From the NCBI GenBank assembly GCA_016280485.1, contig JAEEGU010000185.1, forward strand, positions 1 through 5,403: a stretch of 5,403 bases of DNA. Reading direction: 5' to 3'. This DNA comes from Bacillota bacterium (lineage in GTDB: Bacteria; Bacillota; Clostridia; Peptostreptococcales; Anaerovoracaceae). This document shows positions 1 through 5,403 of the stretch, in pieces; position 1 is the first letter of the stretch; each line of letters begins with the position of its first letter. The notes below the pieces were generated by a model. It searched no databases. It was given only the letters and a program-made list of their open reading frames with translations, and had not been told where the DNA came from. The position numbers and the translations under genes were made by a program.

Positions 1-859
1 TGCCGTTTTCGTCAACCGCTGCGGAGCGGTCAACGTCGGTGTCAAAGATGATGCCGAGGTCTGCCTCTGCCTTTAATACGGCGCCGCTGATTGCCTGCAT
101 TGCCGCCTTGTCTTCAGGGTTAGGCGCGTGATTCGGGAAGTGCCCGTCAGGCTCGAGGAAGAGCGAACCGTCCACTTTTGCGCCGAGTGGGCGAAGCACG
201 TTTTCCGCGTAAAATCCGCCTGCACCGTTTCCCGCATCGACTACGATGTGAAGGCCCTTAAGCGGCATGGTACCGGATTTGCAGCCGTCAATAATCAGCT
301 CCTGAAGGTGAGCGGCATATGTGTGCATAAGCTCGCAAGGTGTAGGCTTAGTCGGCTCTGCGTTGCCGCTTGGATCGCGGTGTGCCGAAAGGAACGCGTC
401 TGTCTCCGCCTCGTCTGTTGCGTACTCGATGATTTTTTTAATATCACCCTTGTCAAGACCGCCGTCCTCGGTGAAATACTTGAAACCGTTGCGATTCCAA
501 GGTAGGTGGCTTGCGGTAATCATGATACTACCGTCACAGGAGTACTCGGTAAATTGGGTCGCCATAAACATTGCAGGCGTGGAGGCCTGCCCGCACGCCA
601 GCGTGCGGGCACCGCGCTCGCAGAGCGCGTCGGCGGCTGACGCCGCCAAGGCCTCCCCCGAAAGCCGGGGATCCCGGCCAATCGCCACGCTTATATCATC
701 TGTGTTTTTCCCCGTTTTATCGACCAAGAATCTCAAAAAGCCCTTGGTTAATAACCTTGCTTCGGACTCCGTCAAATTGGGTTCCTCGCCGGCTACGCCG
801 GCGAGCGCAACGCCCCTTATATCGCTGCCGTTTTGCAGTTTTTTCATATCCTTTTCCAT
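1..859 (-). CDS. Phosphoglucomutase/phosphomannomutase, N-terminal 286 residues (runs off left edge)
   Basis: Cytoplasmic alpha-D-phosphohexomutase that interconverts hexose 1- and 6-phosphates through a phosphoserine enzyme and feeds nucleotide-sugar and envelope synthesis. Seen in the minus-strand translation: an NGSDIRG opening at residues 10-16, the phosphoserine loop TASH at 115-118 (Ser117 predicted catalytic), a second-domain start KGLHIVVDAGNGAGG near 201-215, and the metal-binding loop DTDVDR at 273-278. In this family that loop is usually DxDxDR, so the key aspartates and arginine are present. Members are typically 450-500 residues, so the sugar-binding and C-terminal domains lie beyond position 1. 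The ATG at 859 is chosen because AGGAG (870-866 on the minus strand) sits six bases upstream; an in-frame ATG at 865 abuts that site, and another lies at 847. It is divergent from asnA. Oddity: the coding DNA is packed with perfect hairpins, listed separately. The mutase family is clear; glucose versus mannose specificity cannot be decided from this half. Confidence 0.93.
   Translation of the reverse strand, partial: MEKDMKKLQNGSDIRGVALAGVAGEEPNLTESEARLLTKGFLRFLVDKTGKNTDDISVAIGRDPRLSGEALAASAADALCERGARTLACGQASTPAMFMATQFTEYSCDGSIMITASHLPWNRNGFKYFTEDGGLDKGDIKKIIEYATDEAETDAFLSAHRDPSGNAEPTKPTPCELMHTYAAHLQELIIDGCKSGTMPLKGLHIVVDAGNGAGGFYAENVLRPLGAKVDGSLFLEPDGHFPNHAPNPEDKAAMQAISGAVLKAEADLGIIFDTDVDRSAAVDENG
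573..677. repeat. Cluster of nested hairpins inside the phosphomutase coding region
   Basis: Successive inverted repeats read directly from the sequence: 573-578/585-590 (6 bp), 589-598/601-610 (10 complementary pairs around a 2-base centre), 613-619/623-629 (7 bp, 3-base loop), 632-637/642-647 (6 bp, loop TGAC) and 656-660/666-670 (5 bp, AAAGC loop). An outer 8-bp stem, 581-588 with 649-656, encloses three of them, so the transcript could fold into a multibranch structure; it competes with the first small hairpin. The segment stays in frame and encodes roughly residues 61-96, between the first strand and the STPAMF segment, with no obvious extra residues. Function unknown. Confidence 0.75.
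785..805. repeat. Perfect 9-bp hairpin with 3-base loop in the phosphomutase 5' coding region
   Basis: Positions 785-793 are the exact reverse complement of 797-805, with loop TAC at 794-796. It encodes the Ala/Gly-rich stretch LAGVAGE (residues 19-25) right after the NGSDIRG opening, about 55 bases into the message, where structure could affect early elongation. A related shorter palindrome occurs in the same gene at 15-20/25-30 (6 bp, loop GCGG). Confidence 0.75.
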
Positions 860-920
860 TTTCATCTCCTATATCGCGGGGGCGCCTTTCCGGCAACCCT
901 TACGCTAAAATACAATATCC

Positions 921-926
921 ATTATA
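921..926 (-). promoter_or_regulatory. Candidate -10 element for the phosphomutase gene
   Basis: A consensus TATAAT reads on the minus strand at 926-921, about 60 bases before the ATG at 859. No good -35 element is seen at 16-18 bases; a TTGAAA at 958-953 is too far away (26 bases). The surrounding region is AT-rich, so chance occurrence is possible. Confidence 0.3.
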
Positions 927-990
927 AAAGATTTCTTCCGCCTTTTCTACTGTTTCAAATAATTATTCTTGAAATCGGTAACGAAATTTC

Positions 991-1019
991 TTGCATTTGC
1001 CACCACAAAAGAGTAAAAT
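991..1019 (+). promoter_or_regulatory. Candidate sigma-A promoter for asnA
   Basis: TTGCAT at 991-996 and TAAAAT at 1014-1019 are separated by 17 bases. The -10 matches consensus at five of six positions, the -35 at only three. Transcription would start near 1026 and leave a leader of about 68 bases. I see no T-box motif or leader terminator in 860-1093, so asparagine-tRNA control of asnA is not supported by this sequence. Confidence 0.35.
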
Positions 1020-1093
1020 AATTAGCATATTATTTATATTTATTCACGCGTATTGCACCGTGAATCTAACAAATTGGAAAAGGAAATACGAAA

Positions 1094-2107
1094 ATGGCAA
1101 AAGTTATAATTCCAAAGAAATACAAAGCAAAGCTCACTCCGTACGATACGCAGCGAGCTATCATGCTGATTCACAGTATCTTTGAAAAGGAGCTTTGCAG
1201 CGAGCTCGATTTAAGCCGTGTGTCCGCACCGCTTCTCGTGCGCACATCCACAGGTCTAAACGATAACTTAAACGGCTATGAGCGTCCGGTTGGCTTTGAT
1301 ATAAAGGAAACCGGCGAGGATTGCGAAGTCGTTCAGTCTCTCGCAAAGTGGAAAAGACAGGCACTTCGTGACTACGATTTCCACGTTGGCAAGGGCCTTT
1401 ACACCGACATGAACGCCATCCGTCGTGACGAAGAGCTCGACAACATCCACTCGGTTTACGTTGACCAGTGGGACTGGGAAAAGGTTATCCGCGAGTCCGA
1501 CCGCAACCTCAATTACTTAAAGAAAACCGTGCAGAAGATTGTAAACGCAATCTGCGACACGGAAAGCATACTTCGCGAAATCTATCCTGAGCTCCACGCC
1601 CTCACTCCAAAGCAGCGCGCGGTAAAGTACATCACAACTCAGGAGCTCGAGGACCTCTATCCGGAGCTTCCTCCGAAAGAGCGCGAGAACATGATTGTCG
1701 AAAAGTATCGCACCGTCTGCCTGATGCAGATCGGAGGTAAGCTCAAGAGCGGCAAGCCGCACGACGGCCGTGCTCCTGACTACGACGATTGGGAAATGAA
1801 CTGCGATATCCTGTTCTGGAACGAAATCCTCGGACAGGCGCTCGAAATCTCCAGCATGGGCATCAGAGTTTCCCCGGAAAGCCTCGACCGCCAGCTGAAG
1901 ATCGCAGGCTGCGACGACCGCAGAAAGTTCCCGTTCCACAAGGCTCTCCTTGCAGGCGAGCTGCCGTTCACAATCGGTGGCGGTATCGGCCAGAGCAGAC
2001 TTTGTATGCTGCTTCTCGGTTGCGCCCACATCGGCGAGGTTCAGACCTCCGTTTGGGACGAGGAATCCATCGAGACCTGCAAAAAAGCGGGAATTTTCAT
2101 CCTCTAG
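1094..2107 (+). CDS. asnA: Aspartate-ammonia ligase (asparagine synthetase A)
   Basis: Makes L-asparagine from L-aspartate, ammonia and ATP (giving AMP and pyrophosphate) in the cytoplasm. At 337 residues it matches the family's usual length (about 330). Conserved stretches recognised by comparison with remembered AsnA sequences: SLAKWKRQAL at 82-91, GEGLYT-like GKGLYTDMNAIRRDE at 99-113, HSVYVDQWDWEKV at 119-131, GGKL at 214-217, RAPDYDDW at 226-233, EISSMGIRV at 251-259 and the class II synthetase-like motif GGGIGQSRL at 295-303. It has the short DYDDW-to-DILFW linker typical of Gram-positive AsnA rather than the longer E. coli linker. The ATG at 1094 is preceded by AAGGA (1080-1084) at nine bases' spacing. 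The gene stands alone between a divergent mutase and its own terminator, so it is probably monocistronic. Nothing is missing or broken. Confidence 0.98.
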   Translation: MAKVIIPKKYKAKLTPYDTQRAIMLIHSIFEKELCSELDLSRVSAPLLVRTSTGLNDNLNGYERPVGFDIKETGEDCEVVQSLAKWKRQALRDYDFHVGKGLYTDMNAIRRDEELDNIHSVYVDQWDWEKVIRESDRNLNYLKKTVQKIVNAICDTESILREIYPELHALTPKQRAVKYITTQELEDLYPELPPKERENMIVEKYRTVCLMQIGGKLKSGKPHDGRAPDYDDWEMNCDILFWNEILGQALEISSMGIRVSPESLDRQLKIAGCDDRRKFPFHKALLAGELPFTIGGGIGQSRLCMLLLGCAHIGEVQTSVWDEESIETCKKAGIFIL

Positions 2108-2129
2108 TCGCCACATTTGGCCTTTTGGC

Positions 2130-2159
2130 TTGACGGGACTACTCCTAAAAGGGTATAAT
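2130..2159 (+). promoter_or_regulatory. Near-consensus sigma-A promoter for the XRE-GNAT-MBOAT block
   Basis: TTGACG at 2130-2135 (five of six) and TATAAT at 2154-2159 (six of six) are separated by 18 bases. Transcription would begin about 2166, giving a leader of roughly 77 bases to the TTG at 2243. It is the best-matching promoter in the window and lies just upstream of the asnA terminator hairpin. Confidence 0.6.
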
Positions 2160-2160
2160 A

Positions 2161-2195
2161 AACGCGTGAGTTATGCTCACGCGTTATTTATTTTA
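2161..2195 (+). terminator. Rho-independent terminator after asnA
   Basis: A perfect 10-bp stem (2161-2170 with 2176-2185, loop TTATG) is followed by an AT-rich run (ATTTATTTTA) at 2186-2195. It lies 53 bases past the asnA stop. The T-tract is interrupted by A residues, so efficiency may be partial. A transcript starting from the promoter at 2130-2159 would begin inside the left arm and so would not form this hairpin. Confidence 0.65.
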
Positions 2196-2242
2196 GTATT
2201 TGTTTTCACACTTGTTTTCTTGTAAAAATAAAGGAGCGAAAA

Positions 2243-2905
2243 TTGAAAGTAACAGCTTATCCACAAAACCGGCTCGCTGCAATGCAGGGCCTGCTTTCAG
2301 AAATCCTGGACGCGGCAGTTTACGAGCTTCATCTCGATGCCACGGAATTCTATGACACCTTTGCGGTCAGCGAAATCGCGCATCGCATGGAAAAGGGCGA
2401 CTTACGCCTTTTAGACGAGCTCAAAAGCAAATACGGCGGCTCTTACAAAACCCTCGCCGGCAGCATCATGGCAGGCAGGGAGCGCAAGGTCGGCCAGGTG
2501 CCGGTTCGCTACAGTGCCGGCAACAGCCCGGAATATTGGGCGGGATCCATGCTGGCATTCTACCAGTGGCAATCCTGCATTCCGTTCGCCGAAATCAACA
2601 AATACCTGTCGATTGAATACGTCAAGGGTATGCACGACGAGTTCAAACAGCGCGAACCGGAGGCGTTCGCAGCTACCATCAGCACGCTGTTCAAGGGCGC
2701 AAAGAGGGACACAAACCTTGCAACCATCCGTCGCGGCGCCGGATTCAGCCAGAAGCAGCTCGCGGAAGCTGCAGACATTCCGGTCCGCACCATCCAGCAA
2801 TACGAGCAGCGCCAAAAGAACATCAACAAGGCGCAGGCAGAGTACATCTTCCGCATGGCAAGAGTTCTCGGCTGCAAGATGGACGATCTACTCGAGCTCA
2901 TCTAA
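2243..2905 (+). CDS. XRE-family helix-turn-helix regulator with conserved N-terminal domain
   Basis: A 220-residue probable DNA-binding protein. The C-terminal part (about 157-218) is a Cro/C1-type domain: TNLATIRRGAGFSQKQLAEAADIP opens it, the turn and recognition helices are about 169-190, and VRTIQQYEQ plus NINKAQ precede a final helix ending DDLLEL. The N-terminal part (1-150) is all-helical-looking and carries SPEYWAGSMLAFYQW at 95-109. From memory, this domain pairing is common in Clostridia XRE proteins found near DUF3990/DUF3791 toxin-antitoxin-like genes; no such gene is visible here. The TTG start at 2243 is favoured by AAAGGAG (2230-2236) six bases upstream. The GNAT gene follows after 23 bases, so the two are probably one transcript. 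Its target is unknown; autoregulation of the promoter at 2130-2159 is a guess from position. Confidence 0.8.
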   Translation: MKVTAYPQNRLAAMQGLLSEILDAAVYELHLDATEFYDTFAVSEIAHRMEKGDLRLLDELKSKYGGSYKTLAGSIMAGRERKVGQVPVRYSAGNSPEYWAGSMLAFYQWQSCIPFAEINKYLSIEYVKGMHDEFKQREPEAFAATISTLFKGAKRDTNLATIRRGAGFSQKQLAEAADIPVRTIQQYEQRQKNINKAQAEYIFRMARVLGCKMDDLLELI

Positions 2906-2928
2906 TCACACTCGAAAGGAGGCACGAC

Positions 2929-3489
2929 ATGGCACATCCCGACTACAGACCACTTCTCGATAAGTTTAGGCTTGCCACGATGGCGGACCTTGACCGCATA
3001 GCGGAGATTTACGAAAAACACCTCGACTGGGAGGACGAAACCGGCTTCCACAACGGCTGGGAGCGCGGCGTCTACCCCACAAGAGACACTGCACGCCCCG
3101 CGATCGAGCTCGGCGAAATGTTTGTGCTCGAGGTAGAAGGCGTCATCGTTGGGTCGGCACGCATCAATCACGAACAGCCTCCCGCTTATGCGGACTGTAA
3201 GTGGGAAAACGAAGCGCCGCCCGAGGAAGTCATGATCATGCACACGCTCGTGGTCGATCCCGCGTACCGCGGCAAGGGCTACGGCTGGGCATTCTTAATG
3301 TTCTACGAGAATTACTCGCTCGATCACGGCTGCCCGTACCTTCGCATCGACACATTTGTCATGAACAAACCTGCGCTTAACCGCTATCTTCGCATGGGCT
3401 ACCGCAATGCGGGCGAAATTCCTTGCGAATTCAACGGTATCCCGGGGATGGTCCTCGTTTGCCTCGAGAAAAAGGCGGAGCGCAGATAA
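2929..3489 (+). CDS. GNAT-family N-acetyltransferase
   Basis: A predicted cytoplasmic acetyl-CoA-dependent acyltransferase of 186 residues, normal for a single-domain GNAT. The N-terminal FRLATMADLDRIAEIYEKH (13-31) is a typical GNAT opening. The acetyl-CoA pyrophosphate loop is in VVDPAYRGKGYGWAF (108-122), where R114, G117 and G119 match the R-x-x-G-x-G/A pattern. The C-terminal RIDTFVMNKPALNRYLRMGYRNAGEI (139-164) is the usual Asn-containing strand-helix followed by the GY/GF segment. The substrate cannot be read from sequence. The ATG at 2929 has an excellent AAAGGAGG (2915-2922) at six bases. It lies 23 bases after the regulator and 24 bases before the MBOAT, so co-transcription is likely. 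It could modify a small molecule, a protein N-terminus or an amino sugar; a link to the MBOAT substrate is unproven. Confidence 0.9.
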   Translation: MAHPDYRPLLDKFRLATMADLDRIAEIYEKHLDWEDETGFHNGWERGVYPTRDTARPAIELGEMFVLEVEGVIVGSARINHEQPPAYADCKWENEAPPEEVMIMHTLVVDPAYRGKGYGWAFLMFYENYSLDHGCPYLRIDTFVMNKPALNRYLRMGYRNAGEIPCEFNGIPGMVLVCLEKKAERR

Positions 3490-3513
3490 ATCTTTATAAA
3501 TCGGAATTAAATT

Positions 3514-4956
3514 ATGCTATTTTCATCACTTATTTTTCTGGTGGTCTTCCTGCCGTGCGTGCTTTTCATCTACTACGCGCTGCTGCGGAAGCACCGACAT
3601 CTTCAAAATTGCTTCCTACTGGTTGCCAGCCTGGGATTCTACGCGTGGGGCGAGCCGTGGTTCGTCCTGGTTATGTTTCTCTCGATCTGCTGCAACTACG
3701 GGTTCGGGCTTTTGGTTGACAAGCATAGGCACGACCGCAAGAAAGCGCGTGCGGTCATTACGCTGTCGCTTGTTTTCAACCTCGGCATCATATTCATATT
3801 CAAATATTTGATGTTCACGCTCGAAAATATAAATGCGCTGACCGGCGCGGAAATTACGGTGCCGGAGATTGCGCTGCCAATCGGTATCAGCTTTTTCACC
3901 TTCCAAGCGATAAGCTATGTCATCGACGTTTACCGTGAAAAGGGGCAGGTTCAGCGAAACCTCCTAAACGTCGGCCTCTACATTTCGTTCTTCCCGCAGC
4001 TCATCGCGGGCCCGATCATTCGCTATGAAGTCGTAAGCGAGCAGATTATGAATCGCCGCGAGACCTTCGACGACTTCTCACTCGGCGTATGCAGATTCCT
4101 TGTGGGCCTTGCGAAGAAGGGGCTCCTTGCGAATGCCTTTGCGGTAGTGGCGGACAAGGCCTTTGCGGTGGCGACCACCGACTATTGCTCGGTAAGCTTT
4201 GCGTGGCTCGGCGCGATAGCCTACACGCTCCAGATTTACTACGACTTCTCGGGCTATTCGGATATGGCGATCGGCCTCGGCCGCATGTTCGGATTCAAGT
4301 TCCCGGAGAACTTTAATTATCCGTACATATCCAAATCCTGCAGCGAGTTCTGGCGCAGATGGCACATATCGCTGGGCAGCTGGTTCCGCGATTATGTTTA
4401 CATTTCGCTCGGTGGCAGCCGCGTGGGTAAGGGTCGTCTCGTGTTCAACCTTTTGGTCGTATGGTTCTTAACCGGTCTTTGGCACGGAGCGAACTGGACC
4501 TTCATCTGCTGGGGTCTTATGTACTTCGTTCTCATCTCGATAGAAAAGGTTACGGGATGGGAAAAACGTCTATCGCGAATAGACGATAAGAAAGTAAATG
4601 CAATAGCTCACGCCTACACGATGTTCATGGTAATTCTGGGCTGGGTGTTCTTCCGTGCGGAGACAATCGGCGATGCGCTCACCTATGTTTCCATCATGTT
4701 CGGCAATTCCGACGTGGCATTTTTCGATAAATTTTTCATAGGCTTCCTCAAAGAAAATGTGGTTTACTTTTTCTTTGGGCTCCTGTTCTGCGCGCCTGTG
4801 GCTCGCAAAATCCGCGCGTGGATTGAGGACAAAATCGGAGAAGCGAATCCTCTCGTATCGGCAGTGTATACGGTGCTGCTGATTGGCGGCCTGCTCGTCA
4901 CCATGGCGTACTTAATCAAGGGAGCGTATAATCCATTCATCTACTTCAACTTCTAG
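3514..4956 (+). CDS. MBOAT-family membrane O-acyltransferase (AlgI/DltB-like)
   Basis: A polytopic inner-membrane protein of 480 residues, the usual length for AlgI-type enzymes, expected to pass acyl (usually acetyl) groups from a cytoplasmic donor to an extracytoplasmic polymer or partner. Seen: an MLFSSLIFLVVFLP start with a first membrane segment, FYAWGEPWFVLVM at 42-54, FFPQLIAGPIIRY at 159-171, YYDFSGYSDMAIGLGRMFGF at 242-261, FWRRWHISLGSWFRDYVYISLGG at 279-301 (His284) and GLWHGANWTF at 321-330, where His324 is the expected invariant MBOAT catalytic histidine. Further hydrophobic segments extend to the C-terminus. The ATG at 3514 has only a weak GGAA upstream (3503-3506), suggesting reduced or coupled translation after the GNAT stop 24 bases away. 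In Bacillota such genes are often followed by a membrane-anchored AlgX/AlgJ- or DHHW-like partner; the gene starting at 5215 fits that place. The acceptor polymer is unknown. Confidence 0.95.
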   Translation: MLFSSLIFLVVFLPCVLFIYYALLRKHRHLQNCFLLVASLGFYAWGEPWFVLVMFLSICCNYGFGLLVDKHRHDRKKARAVITLSLVFNLGIIFIFKYLMFTLENINALTGAEITVPEIALPIGISFFTFQAISYVIDVYREKGQVQRNLLNVGLYISFFPQLIAGPIIRYEVVSEQIMNRRETFDDFSLGVCRFLVGLAKKGLLANAFAVVADKAFAVATTDYCSVSFAWLGAIAYTLQIYYDFSGYSDMAIGLGRMFGFKFPENFNYPYISKSCSEFWRRWHISLGSWFRDYVYISLGGSRVGKGRLVFNLLVVWFLTGLWHGANWTFICWGLMYFVLISIEKVTGWEKRLSRIDDKKVNAIAHAYTMFMVILGWVFFRAETIGDALTYVSIMFGNSDVAFFDKFFIGFLKENVVYFFFGLLFCAPVARKIRAWIEDKIGEANPLVSAVYTVLLIGGLLVTMAYLIKGAYNPFIYFNF

Positions 4957-4977
4957 GCGGCTTGTTAAAATAACCTG

Positions 4978-5157
4978 CGCCGGTGTCAAGCATCGAAGTT
5001 GGTGTCCTCACGTACTATCTGTACGCTGCAGCCCTAGCCCTGCGATTGGCTTGCCAGAACAGCGGCAGGACTCACGCAAAGGGCACAGCACTTTAGTGCG
5101 TGGTGCCCGACTGTGGTGGCGGGCGGCAGAACATTTTTGCTGCGTCATATTTTTAGG
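4978..5157. repeat. Structured intergenic segment, probable dispersed repeat (module 1)
   Basis: About 180 bases with no convincing gene but several inverted repeats: 5011-5015/5021-5025 (5 bp), 5052-5055/5064-5067, and a two-part hairpin 5081-5086/5103-5108 with inner stem 5088-5092/5095-5099. It ends with a T-rich stretch near 5131-5155. GGTGTC occurs twice (4982-4987 and 5001-5006). From memory this resembles repetitive intergenic sequence in gut Clostridia, usually next to the palindromic element that follows here. Boundaries are estimates. A small RNA is an alternative reading. Confidence 0.45.
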
Positions 5158-5160
5158 AAA

Positions 5161-5209
5161 GCCTTCCCCTCGAGGGGAAGGTGGCACCACAGGTGCCGGA
5201 TGAGGTGTA
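5161..5209. repeat. REP-like double-palindrome element (module 2)
   Basis: A perfect 20-base palindrome at 5162-5181 (arms 5162-5171 and 5172-5181) is followed one base later by a 6-bp hairpin, 5183-5188/5192-5197 with loop ACA, then GGATGAGGTG. I remember this order (C/T-rich palindrome, GGCAC-type hairpin, GATGAGGTG) as a common dispersed element in gut Bacillota genomes, with the second hairpin's stem varying in compensating ways. Copy number in this genome cannot be judged from one window. Confidence 0.6.
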
Positions 5210-5217
5210 ACTAATTG
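5202..5217 (+). promoter_or_regulatory. Ribosome binding site within the repeat, deciding a TTG start
   Basis: GAGG at 5202-5205 lies nine bases before TTG at 5215-5217. An in-frame TAA at 5212-5214 directly precedes the TTG, so no longer N-terminus is possible. The site falls in the conserved-looking tail of the double-palindrome element. Confidence 0.5.
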
Positions 5218-5403
5218 CGAAATCTATTTAAGGACCACAAAAAAGAAAAAATAACGGCGATAGCCTTCATAATAGTAATCTATGTGATGATGATCGGTAT
5301 GGTCACCACCACCGAGGACCTGGGCGAGGGGTTCCTGCTGAATTATCGCCTGAAGGTGCCTACCGGTGCGCCGGTAATCGAGCGCCTTAAAGGCGCCATC
5401 GAA
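5215..5403 (+). CDS. Membrane-anchored protein, N-terminal 63 residues, probable MBOAT partner (runs off right edge)
   Basis: The open frame continues to the window end. A basic start (RNLFKDHKKEK, residues 2-12) is followed by one hydrophobic segment, about 13-30 (ITAIAFIIVIYVMMIGMV), then a polar stretch beginning TTTEDLGEG. This is the pattern of a signal anchor or uncleaved signal peptide with the rest of the protein outside the membrane. There is no catalytic motif in the visible part. Because it follows an AlgI-like MBOAT on the same strand, the likeliest identity is the extracytoplasmic AlgX/AlgJ- or DHHW-type acetyl-transfer partner, but that is inferred from context only. The TTG at 5215 is chosen because a stop lies immediately upstream, GAGG is well placed, and the start keeps the basic N-flank; the next candidates (ATG at 5287 and 5290) would cut into the hydrophobic segment. 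Confidence 0.65.
   Translation, partial: MRNLFKDHKKEKITAIAFIIVIYVMMIGMVTTTEDLGEGFLLNYRLKVPTGAPVIERLKGAIE

Noticed and set aside
573..677. The hairpin cluster as an intergenic terminator or insertion sequence end
   Set aside because: It is inside an intact reading frame with no T-run and no target-site duplication.
128..927. Several plus-strand open frames (128-505, 321-908, 571-927)
   Set aside because: They lie opposite the clear phosphomutase gene, have low-complexity or Arg/Pro-rich translations with no family features, and have no suitable ribosome sites.
860..1093. T-box or riboswitch leader for asnA
   Set aside because: No T-box consensus, specifier-type stem or leader terminator is visible; only ordinary promoter-like elements.
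833..1185. Short plus-strand frames in the divergent intergenic region and asnA start
   Set aside because: Their translations look like AT-rich noncoding sequence, and they overlap the mutase start or the well-supported asnA start.
2200..2228. TTGTTT-17-TAAAAA as a promoter for the XRE gene
   Set aside because: Its start point would fall on the ribosome binding site, leaving almost no leader; the promoter at 2130-2159 is much better.
5011..5025. Short repeats as a CRISPR array or attachment site
   Set aside because: There are no regularly spaced identical repeats and no integrase gene or tRNA in the window.
5008..5190. A 60-residue minus-strand open frame (5008-5190)
   Set aside because: It lies wholly within the palindromic repeat block; its composition follows the hairpins and no domain is recognisable, so it is probably spurious.

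Overview
The window looks like chromosomal DNA of a moderately GC-rich low-GC-lineage Gram-positive (Bacillota, probably a gut clostridium of the Oscillospirales/Ruminococcaceae type). This is inferred from strong AGGAGG-type ribosome binding sites, TTG starts, the protein families present, and an intergenic repeat whose paired-hairpin pattern I remember from gut Clostridia. No database search was possible. No phage, insertion sequence, CRISPR, tRNA or rRNA was found.

Layout. Positions 1-859 (minus strand) carry the N-terminal 286 codons of a phosphoglucomutase/phosphomannomutase whose C-terminus lies off the left edge. A 234-base divergent intergenic region follows, with candidate promoters both ways. 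Then comes asnA (1094-2107, plus), the ammonia-dependent asparagine synthetase. A 135-base gap after asnA holds a good terminator hairpin and, directly in front of it, a near-consensus promoter aimed at the next block. From 2243 a plus-strand gene train runs to the right edge: an XRE-type regulator with a characteristic N-terminal domain, a GNAT acetyltransferase, an AlgI/DltB-like MBOAT O-acyltransferase, and, after a 258-base repeat-filled gap, the start of a membrane-anchored protein that is probably the MBOAT's partner.

How it fits together. The left half is central metabolism (sugar-phosphate interconversion and asparagine supply). The right half looks like a regulator followed by acyl-transfer enzymes. 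The MBOAT would move an acyl group across the membrane to an envelope polymer, with the downstream anchored protein a candidate for the extracytoplasmic step. The GNAT may only be co-transcribed.

The most unusual structures are non-coding or overlaid on coding sequence. These are a dense cluster of perfect hairpins inside the phosphomutase coding region (mostly 573-677, plus 785-805 and 15-30), the interleaved promoter and terminator after asnA, and a composite repeat (about 4978-5209) that separates the MBOAT from its downstream gene and appears to supply that gene's ribosome binding site. I did not find convincing evidence for a wholly new defence or mobile system.
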